DNA from: Sphingobacterium corticibacter
GTDB lineage: Bacteria > Bacteroidota > Bacteroidia > Sphingobacteriales > Sphingobacteriaceae
Direction of reading: 5' to 3'
Length of the DNA stretch: 64,000 nucleotides
NCBI RefSeq assembly: GCF_003076635.1
Contig: NZ_QDKG01000003.1
Span: 434,001-498,000, forward strand
Below are positions 38,546 through 46,673 of the stretch, in pieces (position 1 is the first letter of the stretch; each line of letters opens with the position of its first letter). Under the pieces are notes generated by a model, which had not been told where the DNA came from, did not search any database, and worked only from the letters and a program-made list of their open reading frames with translations. A program made the position numbers and the translations under genes.

Positions 38546-38845
38546 TTATATATTCCGTTTTGCCGGATTTTGCCTGTTAGAGAAGAATGAAAGTATCTCA
38601 ATATTATTTTCATTCACTCTATAGTAAAGCGTATTATATTTTAAGACAATAGCTTTATAAACGGGTTTAAATTCTGATTTCGGGAAAATGCTTGGGTTGT
38701 GAGAAATCAGTGCTATTGTGTTCTCAATCTGTAAAACTAATTTTCTAATTTCTTTGTCTGTGAAATTTTCTTCGAGGTACGTTATGGTTTTGGCTAGTTC
38801 ATCCAGCGCATTAGCAGTCCAATAAACTTTATAACCACTTCTCAT
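38546..38845 (-). CDS. ParE/RelE-family toxin
   Basis: A 99-residue toxin of the type II RelE/ParE superfamily: YKVYWTANALDELAKTITYLEENF, ISHNPSIFPKSEF, and YKAIVLKYNTLYYRV with the C-terminal SFFSNRQNP typical of the ParE subgroup. ParE toxins poison gyrase; RelE toxins cleave ribosome-bound mRNA, and which applies here is not settled. The antitoxin gene lies upstream and overlaps by 17 bp, the normal arrangement, with antitoxin first. Confidence 0.85.
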   Translation of the reverse strand: MRSGYKVYWTANALDELAKTITYLEENFTDKEIRKLVLQIENTIALISHNPSIFPKSEFKPVYKAIVLKYNTLYYRVNENNIEILSFFSNRQNPAKRNI

Positions 38846-39083
38846 ACAACTTTCTTGCTGTAGAATGCGGACTTACTTCTCCGCTATCCGCATCCGAGAT
38901 CCCTTTTTCAATGGACGATCTTTCCTCACTTGTAGTCAAATTCCACCAATCCTTCGTTTCTTGTTGCTTGAATTTTATCAATTTTTCAATGATTTCCTGA
39001 TCTTCTAATGTGGATAACCATTGAATTAATTCAATCTTTTTATCTGATGTTAGCGCGCCCATTTCTGAATCGGTTTTAATCAT
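38829..39083 (-). CDS. Antitoxin of the ParE/RelE pair
   Basis: An 84-residue acidic protein upstream of, and overlapping, the toxin. It has a helical N-terminal part (LTSDKKIELIQWLSTLEDQEIIEKLIKFK) and a disordered acidic tail ending RKLYEKWL, the sort of segment that wraps the toxin. The DNA-binding part does not match a well-known HTH or ribbon-helix-helix clearly, though the SAM-like helical repeats of some RelB-type antitoxins are similar. Autoregulation is expected but not shown. Confidence 0.75.
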   Translation of the reverse strand: MIKTDSEMGALTSDKKIELIQWLSTLEDQEIIEKLIKFKQQETKDWWNLTTSEERSSIEKGISDADSGEVSPHSTARKLYEKWL

Positions 39084-39207
39084 TGTTCAACCTAAAGATA
39101 CAAAATTTTGCCATGAACTGTGTCGAACAAGGTTACAGCCTTTTTTGTATGCATAAAATACAGCCCTTTGGTAACTTTAACAAATGGTTTTGGCAATTAC
39201 TAAAAAA

Positions 39208-40272
39208 CTACCCCTCCAAACCCCGATAATAGTCCAGCGCGGCTTTGATTCCTGCTTCATCTACATATTTATTGTAAGTACAGTCGCCTATAGCATTGAG
39301 CAAAGCAAAACCAATTTGATTTGCTTCGTTCTTTTTATCGTTGCGCATCAAGCGGAATAATTCTTCATCAATAGATGGGGAAATACTGTAATAAGGATAG
39401 GTGCGCAATAGATATTGTTCGATCTCTTTCATTTCTTCCTCAGGTAATGTTCCCGATTGCGTAGACAGATATGCTTCACATAACATACCAATCGCTACGG
39501 CTTCGCCATGTAATAAAGGATTCTGATCATTCGCGAGTGAATAACCTTCTACTGCGTGACCGATTGTATGACCGAAATTGAGAATCTTGCGGATATTATT
39601 CTCTGTAGGATCTTCCTTAACGATTTTGTTTTTGATACCAACAGAATCATATACGATTTGCGAATCGATTTCTTCAATACTAATCTGCTGACAGCGTTTA
39701 AAAAGAGCTTTGTCTTGAATCAAACCATGTTTGATAATTTCGGCGAAGCCGGATAAAAGTTGTCTTGAATCCAGTGATTCCAAGAATTTGCCGCTGATAA
39801 AAACCGCTTTAGGTTGCGTAAAAGTGCCGATGATGTTTTTGAAGTTGTCTAGGTCGATCCCAGTCTTGCCACCTACGGAAGCATCTACTTGCGCCAGTAA
39901 TGTAGTTGGAATTTGGATAAAATCGATACCGCGCTTGTAAGTAGATGCCGCAAAACCGCCCATATCCGTCACCACGCCACCACCCAGATTGATCATCAGC
40001 GCTTTGCGATCAGCACCAAAATCGAGCATGGTCTTCCAAATACCGATACAAAAATCTATATTCTTATTTTCTTCACCAGGATCTACTTCGATGATATCAT
40101 AATCTACAATATCCGGAATTGCAGCTTGTAAAACTGGAAGACAATGATCATTGGTGTTGATATCTACCAAGATCAATACATTGGAATATCCGCCATCGGT
40201 AATAAAAGGTTGTAAACTCGCTAGGTCATCTTCAAAGTACACCTTATATCCCAAACTTTCTATCTGTTGCAT
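39208..40272 (-). CDS. aroB: 3-dehydroquinate synthase
   Basis: A 354-residue AroB, second enzyme of the shikimate pathway; converts DAHP to 3-dehydroquinate using NAD and Zn. The motifs GGGVVTDMGGFAAS, PTTLLAQVDASVGGKTGID and GHTIGHAVEG (zinc ligand) are all present. Transcribed from the S4-domain gene upstream, 25 bp away, so probably one operon. Divergent from proline dehydrogenase. Confidence 0.96.
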   Translation of the reverse strand: MQQIESLGYKVYFEDDLASLQPFITDGGYSNVLILVDINTNDHCLPVLQAAIPDIVDYDIIEVDPGEENKNIDFCIGIWKTMLDFGADRKALMINLGGGVVTDMGGFAASTYKRGIDFIQIPTTLLAQVDASVGGKTGIDLDNFKNIIGTFTQPKAVFISGKFLESLDSRQLLSGFAEIIKHGLIQDKALFKRCQQISIEEIDSQIVYDSVGIKNKIVKEDPTENNIRKILNFGHTIGHAVEGYSLANDQNPLLHGEAVAIGMLCEAYLSTQSGTLPEEEMKEIEQYLLRTYPYYSISPSIDEELFRLMRNDKKNEANQIGFALLNAIGDCTYNKYVDEAGIKAALDYYRGLEG

Positions 40273-40297
40273 AACTTAAAAATCAATCATAAAGTGC

Positions 40298-40504
40298 TTA
40301 GACGATCTCCACGATCTGTCCTTCGAATTCTACCTGGTCACCACGCTTTACCTTTAATCTTTTACGGTAATCAACGGTTCCATTGTACTGTACCATCCCT
40401 TCTTCGACTACGTGCTGCGCCATCGCGCCGTGCTCTACCCAATTCATCGCTTTGAGAAGCTGTATAAGATGAATAAACTCGCCGTTCAATACAAATTTTT
40501 GCAT
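40298..40504 (-). CDS. RNA-binding S4 domain protein (YbcJ-like)
   Basis: A 68-residue S4-like RNA-binding protein: FIHLIQLLKAMNWVEHGAMAQHVVEEGMVQYNGTVDYRKRLKVKRGD. It resembles E. coli YbcJ, a stand-alone S4 domain protein of unknown role. The ATG at 40504 (MQKFVLNGEF) matches the family start better than ATG 40531. It precedes aroB by 25 bp on the same strand. Confidence 0.85.
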   Translation of the reverse strand: MQKFVLNGEFIHLIQLLKAMNWVEHGAMAQHVVEEGMVQYNGTVDYRKRLKVKRGDQVEFEGQIVEIV

Positions 40505-40590
40505 ATCCAAAATTAAATAAATTACGTGCATATCCAGCTTTTAATTCAACAATTACTTAGTTTTGCATTATTAAACACAACACGACATTG

Positions 40591-41790
40591 ATGGAAACCT
40601 TAGGAGCGCCTGTTAAGTTGGATTTTAACGACACGGCGACAGCTTTCAGAACTAAAAGTGACGCTGATCTGAATAAAGCATATTGGCTATTTAAAATGGT
40701 ATCGAGCAGTGCTCTGATTAAGGTAGGAACCCCCATAACCAACTTCTCTTTGCAGATTGGTTTGCCGATTCAGGGCATTATCAAAAACACGATTTACAAA
40801 CAATTTTGCGGAGGCGAAAGTATCGAAGATTGCAACCGTTCTATTCTTGAATTGGGAGAAGGAAATGTAACTACTATTCTCGATTATTCCGTAGAAGGTG
40901 AAGAATCTGAAACTAGCTTTGATCAGACCTGTGTAGAGATTGTACGCACTGTTGCTTTTGCCAAGCAGCAAAAGCTCATTTCCTTCTGCGTTTTTAAGCC
41001 GACAGGTTTAGGCCGATTTGATCTATTCGCGAAGCGGGATGCCAAACAAGCGCTTACGGATCTGGAAAAAATTGAATTTACACGCGTCTTAGAACGTTGT
41101 GAACGTATCTGCTCAGCTTGTCATGAAGCAGGGATTCCCGTTTTGATCGATGGCGAACATTCGTGGATACAAGATACGATCGATGATATCGCACGCGATA
41201 TGATGGAAAAATTCAATCAAGAAAAACCGATCGTATACAATACATATCAGCTCTACCGCCGTGATAAGTTGGCTTCGCTAAAAGCAGATTTTGCCTACGC
41301 GTCCGTTCGTAACTTTCATTTAGGTGCAAAATTAGTACGTGGTGCGTATATGGAAATTGAGCGGGATCGCGCCAAATCAAAAGGTTATCCTTCGCCAATA
41401 CAACCTAATAAAGCGGGCAGCGATACAGATTATAATGATGCTATTCTATTCTGTCTAGATCATATTGATACAATGGGTCTGATGGCGGGCACGCATAACG
41501 AAGATAGTTCGCGCTTACTTGCAGAAGAGATGCATAAGCGCGATATCGTGCACAACCATCCCAACATCTGGTTTGCGCAATTGCTCGGCATGTCCGACAA
41601 CTTATCTTTTAACTTGGCAGCGGCAGGTTATAACGTGGCTAAATATATGCCTTACGGACCTGTAAAATCTGTCATGCCGTATTTGTTTCGCCGTGCGCAG
41701 GAGAATACTTCGGTTGGCGGACAAACGAGTCGCGAGCTCGGGTTGATTATCGCAGAAAAAGAAAGACGTAAAAAAGCAAAAAAAGGTTAA
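40591..41790 (+). CDS. Proline dehydrogenase
   Basis: A 399-residue FAD-dependent proline dehydrogenase that oxidises L-proline to 1-pyrroline-5-carboxylate. Motifs FCVFKPTG, VLIDGEHSW, LVRGAYMEIERDRA and MAGTHNED outline the PutA-type TIM barrel. It is monofunctional, without the P5C dehydrogenase domain of PutA. The ATG at 40591 follows a TTG at 40588. Its stop codon overlaps the HAD phosphatase start by one base (TAATG). Confidence 0.93.
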   Translation: METLGAPVKLDFNDTATAFRTKSDADLNKAYWLFKMVSSSALIKVGTPITNFSLQIGLPIQGIIKNTIYKQFCGGESIEDCNRSILELGEGNVTTILDYSVEGEESETSFDQTCVEIVRTVAFAKQQKLISFCVFKPTGLGRFDLFAKRDAKQALTDLEKIEFTRVLERCERICSACHEAGIPVLIDGEHSWIQDTIDDIARDMMEKFNQEKPIVYNTYQLYRRDKLASLKADFAYASVRNFHLGAKLVRGAYMEIERDRAKSKGYPSPIQPNKAGSDTDYNDAILFCLDHIDTMGLMAGTHNEDSSRLLAEEMHKRDIVHNHPNIWFAQLLGMSDNLSFNLAAAGYNVAKYMPYGPVKSVMPYLFRRAQENTSVGGQTSRELGLIIAEKERRKKAKKG

Positions 41791-42395
41791 TGACTTCAGC
41801 GGACAAAACACAAAAGCTCTTAGAATTATCGGCATCGTACGATGCCCTATTGTACGATGTAGACGGCACTTTAGCAGACAATATGTCTGCACATAAAGCG
41901 GCATACGCTGCCGCGGCTTTGGAGTACGGTATCCACTTGGATACCGATCTTATCGACGAAACGGCTGGCTGGCCAACAGTCGCTGTTGCGGAATTGATCG
42001 CCCAACGGTATGATAAAAGATTTGACTCTGACGAATTTGCCTTACGCAAGTCCACTATTTTCCGGACAGAATATATTCAACAAACCAAGCCCGTAACGCA
42101 TGTGATGCAGCATCTGCGTCAAGAAGTCGGAAAAAAGAAAATTGGATTGGTATCAGGCGGCACCAGAAAGACGCTGGAAGTTACATTGGAAGTGATTGGT
42201 GTAAAAGGATTATACGAAACACTCGTTTGCGCAGGCGATACGCCAAATGGAAAACCTTCACCAGAACCTTTTTTGTTAGCTGCCAAGCAGCTAGGTATTG
42301 ACCCAGAGCGTTGTTTTGTTTTAGAAGATGGTGATCCCGGTGTGCAAGGCGCAATTGCTGCTGGTATGGGTTGGGTGCGTATTGATCAGTTATAG
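41790..42395 (+). CDS. HAD-superfamily phosphatase (beta-phosphoglucomutase-like)
   Basis: A 201-residue HAD enzyme with motif I DVDGTLADN, motif II in SGGTRKTL, motif III Lys in GKPSPEPF and motif IV LEDGDPGVQGA. The alpha-helical cap of the PGMB/YqaB subgroup lies between residues 25 and 95. Substrate is likely a sugar phosphate such as fructose-1-phosphate. Translationally coupled to proline dehydrogenase through a 1-base overlap, which is unlikely to mean a shared pathway. Confidence 0.87.
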   Translation: MTSADKTQKLLELSASYDALLYDVDGTLADNMSAHKAAYAAAALEYGIHLDTDLIDETAGWPTVAVAELIAQRYDKRFDSDEFALRKSTIFRTEYIQQTKPVTHVMQHLRQEVGKKKIGLVSGGTRKTLEVTLEVIGVKGLYETLVCAGDTPNGKPSPEPFLLAAKQLGIDPERCFVLEDGDPGVQGAIAAGMGWVRIDQL

Positions 42396-42431
42396 ATTAG
42401 ATACGTCACCTACTTTTTCTTGTTAGGATTT

Positions 42432-43766
42432 TTAGAAGTTGGTGATTATTCGAAGACCTCCATTAGTATAATTCATATCTGCCCTTTTGAAGCTCCCGAC
42501 AGGCAACTTTATATAGGGCTCTAAAGATACTGAAGGTCCACGCCTAACTTTCAACTCCTTACCAACCGACATATTTACAAATCCACCAAAGCCAGACGAA
42601 TTTACATTTGCATTAGCCGACTCCATGGTGCGTACCACAGGCTCCACTGCCGCCCTCATTTCACTTTCATTGCTTGGCAATCCTGCGACGTAAGGATTAG
42701 AATTTACATTTTCAATATAATGTGCAAAACGTTGTTGTCCTAACACGGCAGCATACGACACACCTACCCCCGCATACAACCCCTTGTAGAAAGAATATTT
42801 GGCTTCTACCGGAATATCTATTGTACGCACCATTCCAGTCACGGAATTGACATTCGGAATCAACGGTACACGCGCCATCAAGCTTTTGCTGGAAAGACCT
42901 ACGTCGTTTTGCAATGGTCGCTCTGGTGCCGCAGCCACTTCCATCGAAGCTACTTGCGATGGATCTCGTAGCGCGCCCACTTCATACTGTTGAAATGAAG
43001 CACCAGTTCGCACGCTTAATTGTTTTGTCACATTATAAGACAGCATTAGTCCACCACCAAAGTTGACTTTCTGATCGGTAGATGAAGGTGCCACTACCAA
43101 ACCCACATTGAACTTGTCACTGAATCTAAAACGTTTGCTTTCGCCTACCACTTCTTTCATCGCAGTAGTGGTTACTCCTTTGCTATCTGCAAAAACAGAT
43201 GGAAACGCACCATCCCCTCTCTCAGACACTTCTGAATCATCCGTATCTGGCAGAAAAGACAATTTACTTTTTGACAGCTTAACATCATTATGTATGTCTA
43301 CAGATTGTGCCACTAAAGCAGCTTGCGTGGGCATCATCCAAGATTCTACTACATGGATGGCAGACAACCGACTGTTTGGCGCTGCGCTATATACAGGTTG
43401 ATACGATTCCATCAACTGTGTTGGCACTGAATTGGGCACAATTACTGCTTTTTCCTCTGCTGGAGGTGTTGGCAGTTTATCACTCCGTGAAGGTGCAACT
43501 TGCTCGGTAGAAGTCGAACTTAAAGTAGGTTGATCAAGATCAGAATCAGCATGGAAATACCATAAGCCTAATACGGCCAATGCGGCACAAGCAGCAGCAC
43601 TGCGCACCCAAAGCGGTATTACACGTTTACGCGTAGTTTGACCTAAGTGATCTTTTCGAAAGCGCTCCCAAGCTCCCTCTTCATAAGGCAATTCGGTAGA
43701 CGCTTTGAGCTGTTCGACTATACGGTCAACAATGTCCTTTTCTTGACTGTTCTTCTTTTCCTTCAT
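42432..43766 (-). CDS. Membrane-anchored sigma-factor partner with beta-barrel-like domain
   Basis: A 444-residue protein that follows the sigma factor by 13 bp. The first 50 residues are cytoplasmic and helical, then one transmembrane helix (about 53-70, VRSAAACAALAVLGLWYFH). Residues 75-215 are a low-complexity linker. Residues about 215-444 look like an outer-membrane beta-barrel of the porin family (FNVGLVVAPSSTDQKVNFGGGLMLSYN, ending GGLRIITNF). The location after an ECF sigma gene and the short N-terminal domain suggest an anti-sigma-like function. How a transmembrane helix and a barrel-like domain fit together is unclear. ATG at 43766 used, not TTG at 43772. Confidence 0.6.
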   Translation of the reverse strand: MKEKKNSQEKDIVDRIVEQLKASTELPYEEGAWERFRKDHLGQTTRKRVIPLWVRSAAACAALAVLGLWYFHADSDLDQPTLSSTSTEQVAPSRSDKLPTPPAEEKAVIVPNSVPTQLMESYQPVYSAAPNSRLSAIHVVESWMMPTQAALVAQSVDIHNDVKLSKSKLSFLPDTDDSEVSERGDGAFPSVFADSKGVTTTAMKEVVGESKRFRFSDKFNVGLVVAPSSTDQKVNFGGGLMLSYNVTKQLSVRTGASFQQYEVGALRDPSQVASMEVAAAPERPLQNDVGLSSKSLMARVPLIPNVNSVTGMVRTIDIPVEAKYSFYKGLYAGVGVSYAAVLGQQRFAHYIENVNSNPYVAGLPSNESEMRAAVEPVVRTMESANANVNSSGFGGFVNMSVGKELKVRRGPSVSLEPYIKLPVGSFKRADMNYTNGGLRIITNF

Positions 43767-43779
43767 GTTCAATCCGATA

Positions 43780-44364
43780 CTAGGATTTTATATTTTCTTG
43801 ATCCATAAATTTGCTATACAGTACGCGTAGCTTTTGCTTTGCTCTGGTAAGATAAGTTCTTGATGTACTTTCGGGTACATCAAGCATCTTACTTATTTCT
43901 TCATGTGAGTAACCTTCTATCTCATACAAATTAAAGATTGCTTTCTGAATGGGAGGTAGACCATCTAACAGTTTTAAAATATCATTTGCTTCCAGACTTG
44001 AAGTCATGTTGACGGAAAGATTTCCAATCTCGGTGCCCTCTTCGTCGTCAATGAATTGCATCTGCTTCTTTACACGCAACATATCAATTGCCGTATTGAC
44101 CGCTATTCGCGCCATCCACGATCGAAAGGTTTTTTCCAGTGCTTCATCATCCGGATGTTGTTCGAAGCTATGTAGTTTGCGAAACACCTTCACAAAGCTC
44201 TCATTGATAATTTCTTCGGACTCTACATCCACCTTCACATATCGCAAAACTACCGCCTTCACATATCCGTAATACTTTTTATAGATAAATGCTTTGCTCT
44301 GCTCCGAATCAGACACCACACAACCCTCCAGCGCGACTCTTAATGTCGGTGGATGCTTACGCAT
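43780..44364 (-). CDS. RNA polymerase ECF-type sigma factor
   Basis: A 194-residue sigma-70 family protein of the ECF type. Region 2 is visible (YGYVKAVVLRYVKVDVESEEIINESFVKVFRKLHSF) and region 4 is GLPPIQKAIFNLYEIEGYSHEEISKMLDVPESTSRTYLTRAKQKLR, the helix-turn-helix that reads the -35 element. The ATG at 44364 was chosen over a TTG at 44388. The downstream gene encodes the likely membrane partner. The regulon is unknown. Confidence 0.9.
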   Translation of the reverse strand: MRKHPPTLRVALEGCVVSDSEQSKAFIYKKYYGYVKAVVLRYVKVDVESEEIINESFVKVFRKLHSFEQHPDDEALEKTFRSWMARIAVNTAIDMLRVKKQMQFIDDEEGTEIGNLSVNMTSSLEANDILKLLDGLPPIQKAIFNLYEIEGYSHEEISKMLDVPESTSRTYLTRAKQKLRVLYSKFMDQENIKS

Positions 44365-44603
44365 GACATATTTCCGTATAATTTCCAAGCGAGCTAAATC
44401 AATATCTTCAAGTTACGCCTATTCTTCGATTTATCTCTGTCCGCTTGTACAGATTCTGTTGACTGCATATTCCATCTGTAGAGCAAAACGATCAAAGTAT
44501 ATTTGGCGCTACAAGCATAGGTAAATAATAAAGTCTTTGCAACACCTCTATTTAAAACAGAAAAATAATGTAAATTTAAAATAACATTTATAAACCGCTT
44601 CAT

Positions 44604-45449
44604 ATGAGAACCATATTATTCCCCACCGATTTTTCAGAATTGGCAGATAATGCTTTTATATATGCTATCCATTTGGCCAGAAGTGTCGACGCCAATCTGA
44701 AAGTACTTCACAGTTATATGTCGCCTGTTTTTGCTTCTGTGCATCCCGGCCAACCGGAGATATTGGGTGAGATGTATGCCAACGTAGAAAGTACAGAGCG
44801 CGAAAAGTTTCTAAATAACACTCCGCACCTGATGCAAAAGGCAATGGATTTTGGTTTCCCAGAAGATCGCATCTCGTTTCTATTTGAGGAAGGGCCTGTT
44901 GCCTCTGTGGTTCGTGAACTCTCTAAAAAACAAAAATTTCATCTTATTGTGATGGGTACGCATGGTCAATCCGGTTTTCTGGATCGGATAATTGGTTCAA
45001 ACACGGTTTCTGTCATTAATTCGGTTAAAACACCTGTCATTGCTGTACCGCCACATGCTCGTTTTTGTGGTATCAACCGCGTTGTATTTACGACATTATT
45101 TAAGGAGACCGATAAGATCGCATTACGCGAAGCGTTGATTATGGCGAGAGAAGTTGGCGCAGAGACAACCTGTATACATGTCGTGACGCAATCTGACCTA
45201 ACCACTGTCGGCAGACATATGGAGCAATGGTGCGAAGATCATAAGCGGTATACCGTACAGTTTAAATTGTTGGATAAAGTGGAAAGCGTAGAACATACCA
45301 TTACCAACTACATATTAGACAACAATGTGGATATGCTTGCGGTGATTAAAAGAAATCGAAACTTCTTCGACCGATTATTTAAAGATAGTACGACGCACAA
45401 TCTTACCTTTCATACTAAGGTTCCTATTATCGTATATCACGAGGAATAA
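44604..45449 (+). CDS. Universal stress protein, tandem-domain
   Basis: A 281-residue UspA-type protein with two domains in tandem. The first has the ATP-binding signature GTHGQSGFLDRIIGSNT at about residues 117-133 and an N-terminal ILFPTDFSELADNAF. The second (about 150-281) lacks this motif and is shorter, as in many tandem Usp proteins. Role is stress response; the ligand may be ATP. Monocistronic and convergent with the degenerate kinase gene, 9 bp away. Confidence 0.9.
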   Translation: MRTILFPTDFSELADNAFIYAIHLARSVDANLKVLHSYMSPVFASVHPGQPEILGEMYANVESTEREKFLNNTPHLMQKAMDFGFPEDRISFLFEEGPVASVVRELSKKQKFHLIVMGTHGQSGFLDRIIGSNTVSVINSVKTPVIAVPPHARFCGINRVVFTTLFKETDKIALREALIMAREVGAETTCIHVVTQSDLTTVGRHMEQWCEDHKRYTVQFKLLDKVESVEHTITNYILDNNVDMLAVIKRNRNFFDRLFKDSTTHNLTFHTKVPIIVYHEE

Positions 45450-45458
45450 GGAAAAATG

Positions 45459-46052
45459 CTATTCGTATTTGAGAAAGAGTGTCGCTTTGAACGTTTGGGA
45501 ATTGCTATTGACGAACAGCTCATGCCTATCTGGGTGGAACAATTGCAGACGTTCGCGATAATACGTGATGAGTTCGTCTTCGCCCTGATTCTCTACATAA
45601 TGGTTTACACGATTACTCACTTCAAGTAATATGCCACCCTCGGACGCACTTATACGCACTTTGATCGGAAACTTAGCCATAGAAGCATAGCCATTTTTCA
45701 CCGCATTCTGTATTAAGGGAAATAGCATGAGCGGTTCTATACGCGCTGGATGATCAGACACCTTTGCATTGAATTGTAAATAAAACTCCTCGGTTTGAAT
45801 AGCCTGCACATGCCTTACATAATACTGGAGCATCTGCACTTCCTTCGCTACGGACCAAGGCGTATACATTGAGCAGCTTGCTATTTCTTTCTGGAAATCG
45901 CTTAATTCACCTAACCGATTGGCCTGTGCATACGCAAGCAGAAGCGACGTATCGCTTTGACTTAACTGAAAGCTCAGTCGAGCTTGCAACTCCATCCTAA
46001 TGACATCAACTTCTGTTTTGCTTCCAAAAAATCGATCTATGAATTTGCTCAT
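45459..46052 (-). CDS. Degenerate LytS-type histidine kinase
   Basis: A 197-residue protein resembling the catalytic half of LytS/YehU-type sensor kinases (HisKA-like then HATPase_c). The N-box is recognisable in IEPLMLFPLIQNAVKNGY. The usual dimerisation motif QINPHFLFN is replaced by ARLSFQLSQSDTS, losing the phospho-accepting His, and the Gly-rich ATP-lid (GxGLxN) is missing in the C-terminal part. There are no membrane segments. I infer a pseudokinase or a pure protein-binding relative. It is the third gene after murF-alr and DUF502, 21 bp from the latter. Confidence 0.6.
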   Translation of the reverse strand: MSKFIDRFFGSKTEVDVIRMELQARLSFQLSQSDTSLLLAYAQANRLGELSDFQKEIASCSMYTPWSVAKEVQMLQYYVRHVQAIQTEEFYLQFNAKVSDHPARIEPLMLFPLIQNAVKNGYASMAKFPIKVRISASEGGILLEVSNRVNHYVENQGEDELITYYRERLQLFHPDRHELFVNSNSQTFKATLFLKYE

Positions 46053-46073
46053 TTCAAATATCCTTAAAAGGTA

Positions 46074-46667
46074 TTAATCTAGACTGCTCACTCCACCAGA
46101 CACAACTAGTTTCATCGCTTCGGTGGCCGACATATGCAATTTAGTTACTCGTTCCGCCTTAACTACTACCACTTGCCCAGCAAAGGAGTACGAATAGGGA
46201 AAATAAACCAATACCTCCCCTTCCAGATGAATAGCTTTAAGATTGCGCTGCGTTAGAAAACCGATTTTCTTCAGTCCAGTTTCATTGATCTCGACCAAAA
46301 CCGGCTCGTTAAACTTTTTGGCATCACCAACAAACGCTTCTGTAAAATCTTTAATAGAGGAATACAAGGTATTAAAAATCGGAATCCGATTCACCATTCG
46401 CCCCATCCATTGCTGAATAGGCACTGTGACCAAAGTCGTAAAGACAAATCCTACCAACACCAGTACCACAATGACGGTCACAATTCCCATTCCCGGAATA
46501 TAACGTGGCGCTCCGTGCTCGTCTTCGATCAGATGTGTCAAGTTCAGTGCATTATCCAAGGTAGCTACTAACCAGATAATTAAAAACACCGCTCCAGCCA
46601 GTGGAATCACTACTAACGTACCTTTGATGAGGTAATATAGAAAACGTTGGAAAAATTTTCTAAACAT
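46074..46667 (-). CDS. DUF502 family membrane protein
   Basis: A 197-residue protein with two transmembrane helices (about 10-35 and 60-85) and a soluble C-terminal domain (GRMVNRIPIFNTLYSSIKDFTEAF, PYSYSFAGQVVVVKAERVTKLHMSATEAMKLVVSGG). It matches the DUF502 family, known from plants (LAZ1-like COV) and many bacteria, and is probably in the inner membrane. Function is not established. 6 bp downstream of murF-alr in the same operon. Confidence 0.85.
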   Translation of the reverse strand: MFRKFFQRFLYYLIKGTLVVIPLAGAVFLIIWLVATLDNALNLTHLIEDEHGAPRYIPGMGIVTVIVVLVLVGFVFTTLVTVPIQQWMGRMVNRIPIFNTLYSSIKDFTEAFVGDAKKFNEPVLVEINETGLKKIGFLTQRNLKAIHLEGEVLVYFPYSYSFAGQVVVVKAERVTKLHMSATEAMKLVVSGGVSSLD

Positions 46668-46673
46668 AATATG

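Noticed and set aside
44365..44603. Promoter for the sigma factor or the universal stress gene
   Set aside because: TATACTTTG near 44493 has one base too many between TA and TTTG; no clean box could be named on either strand.
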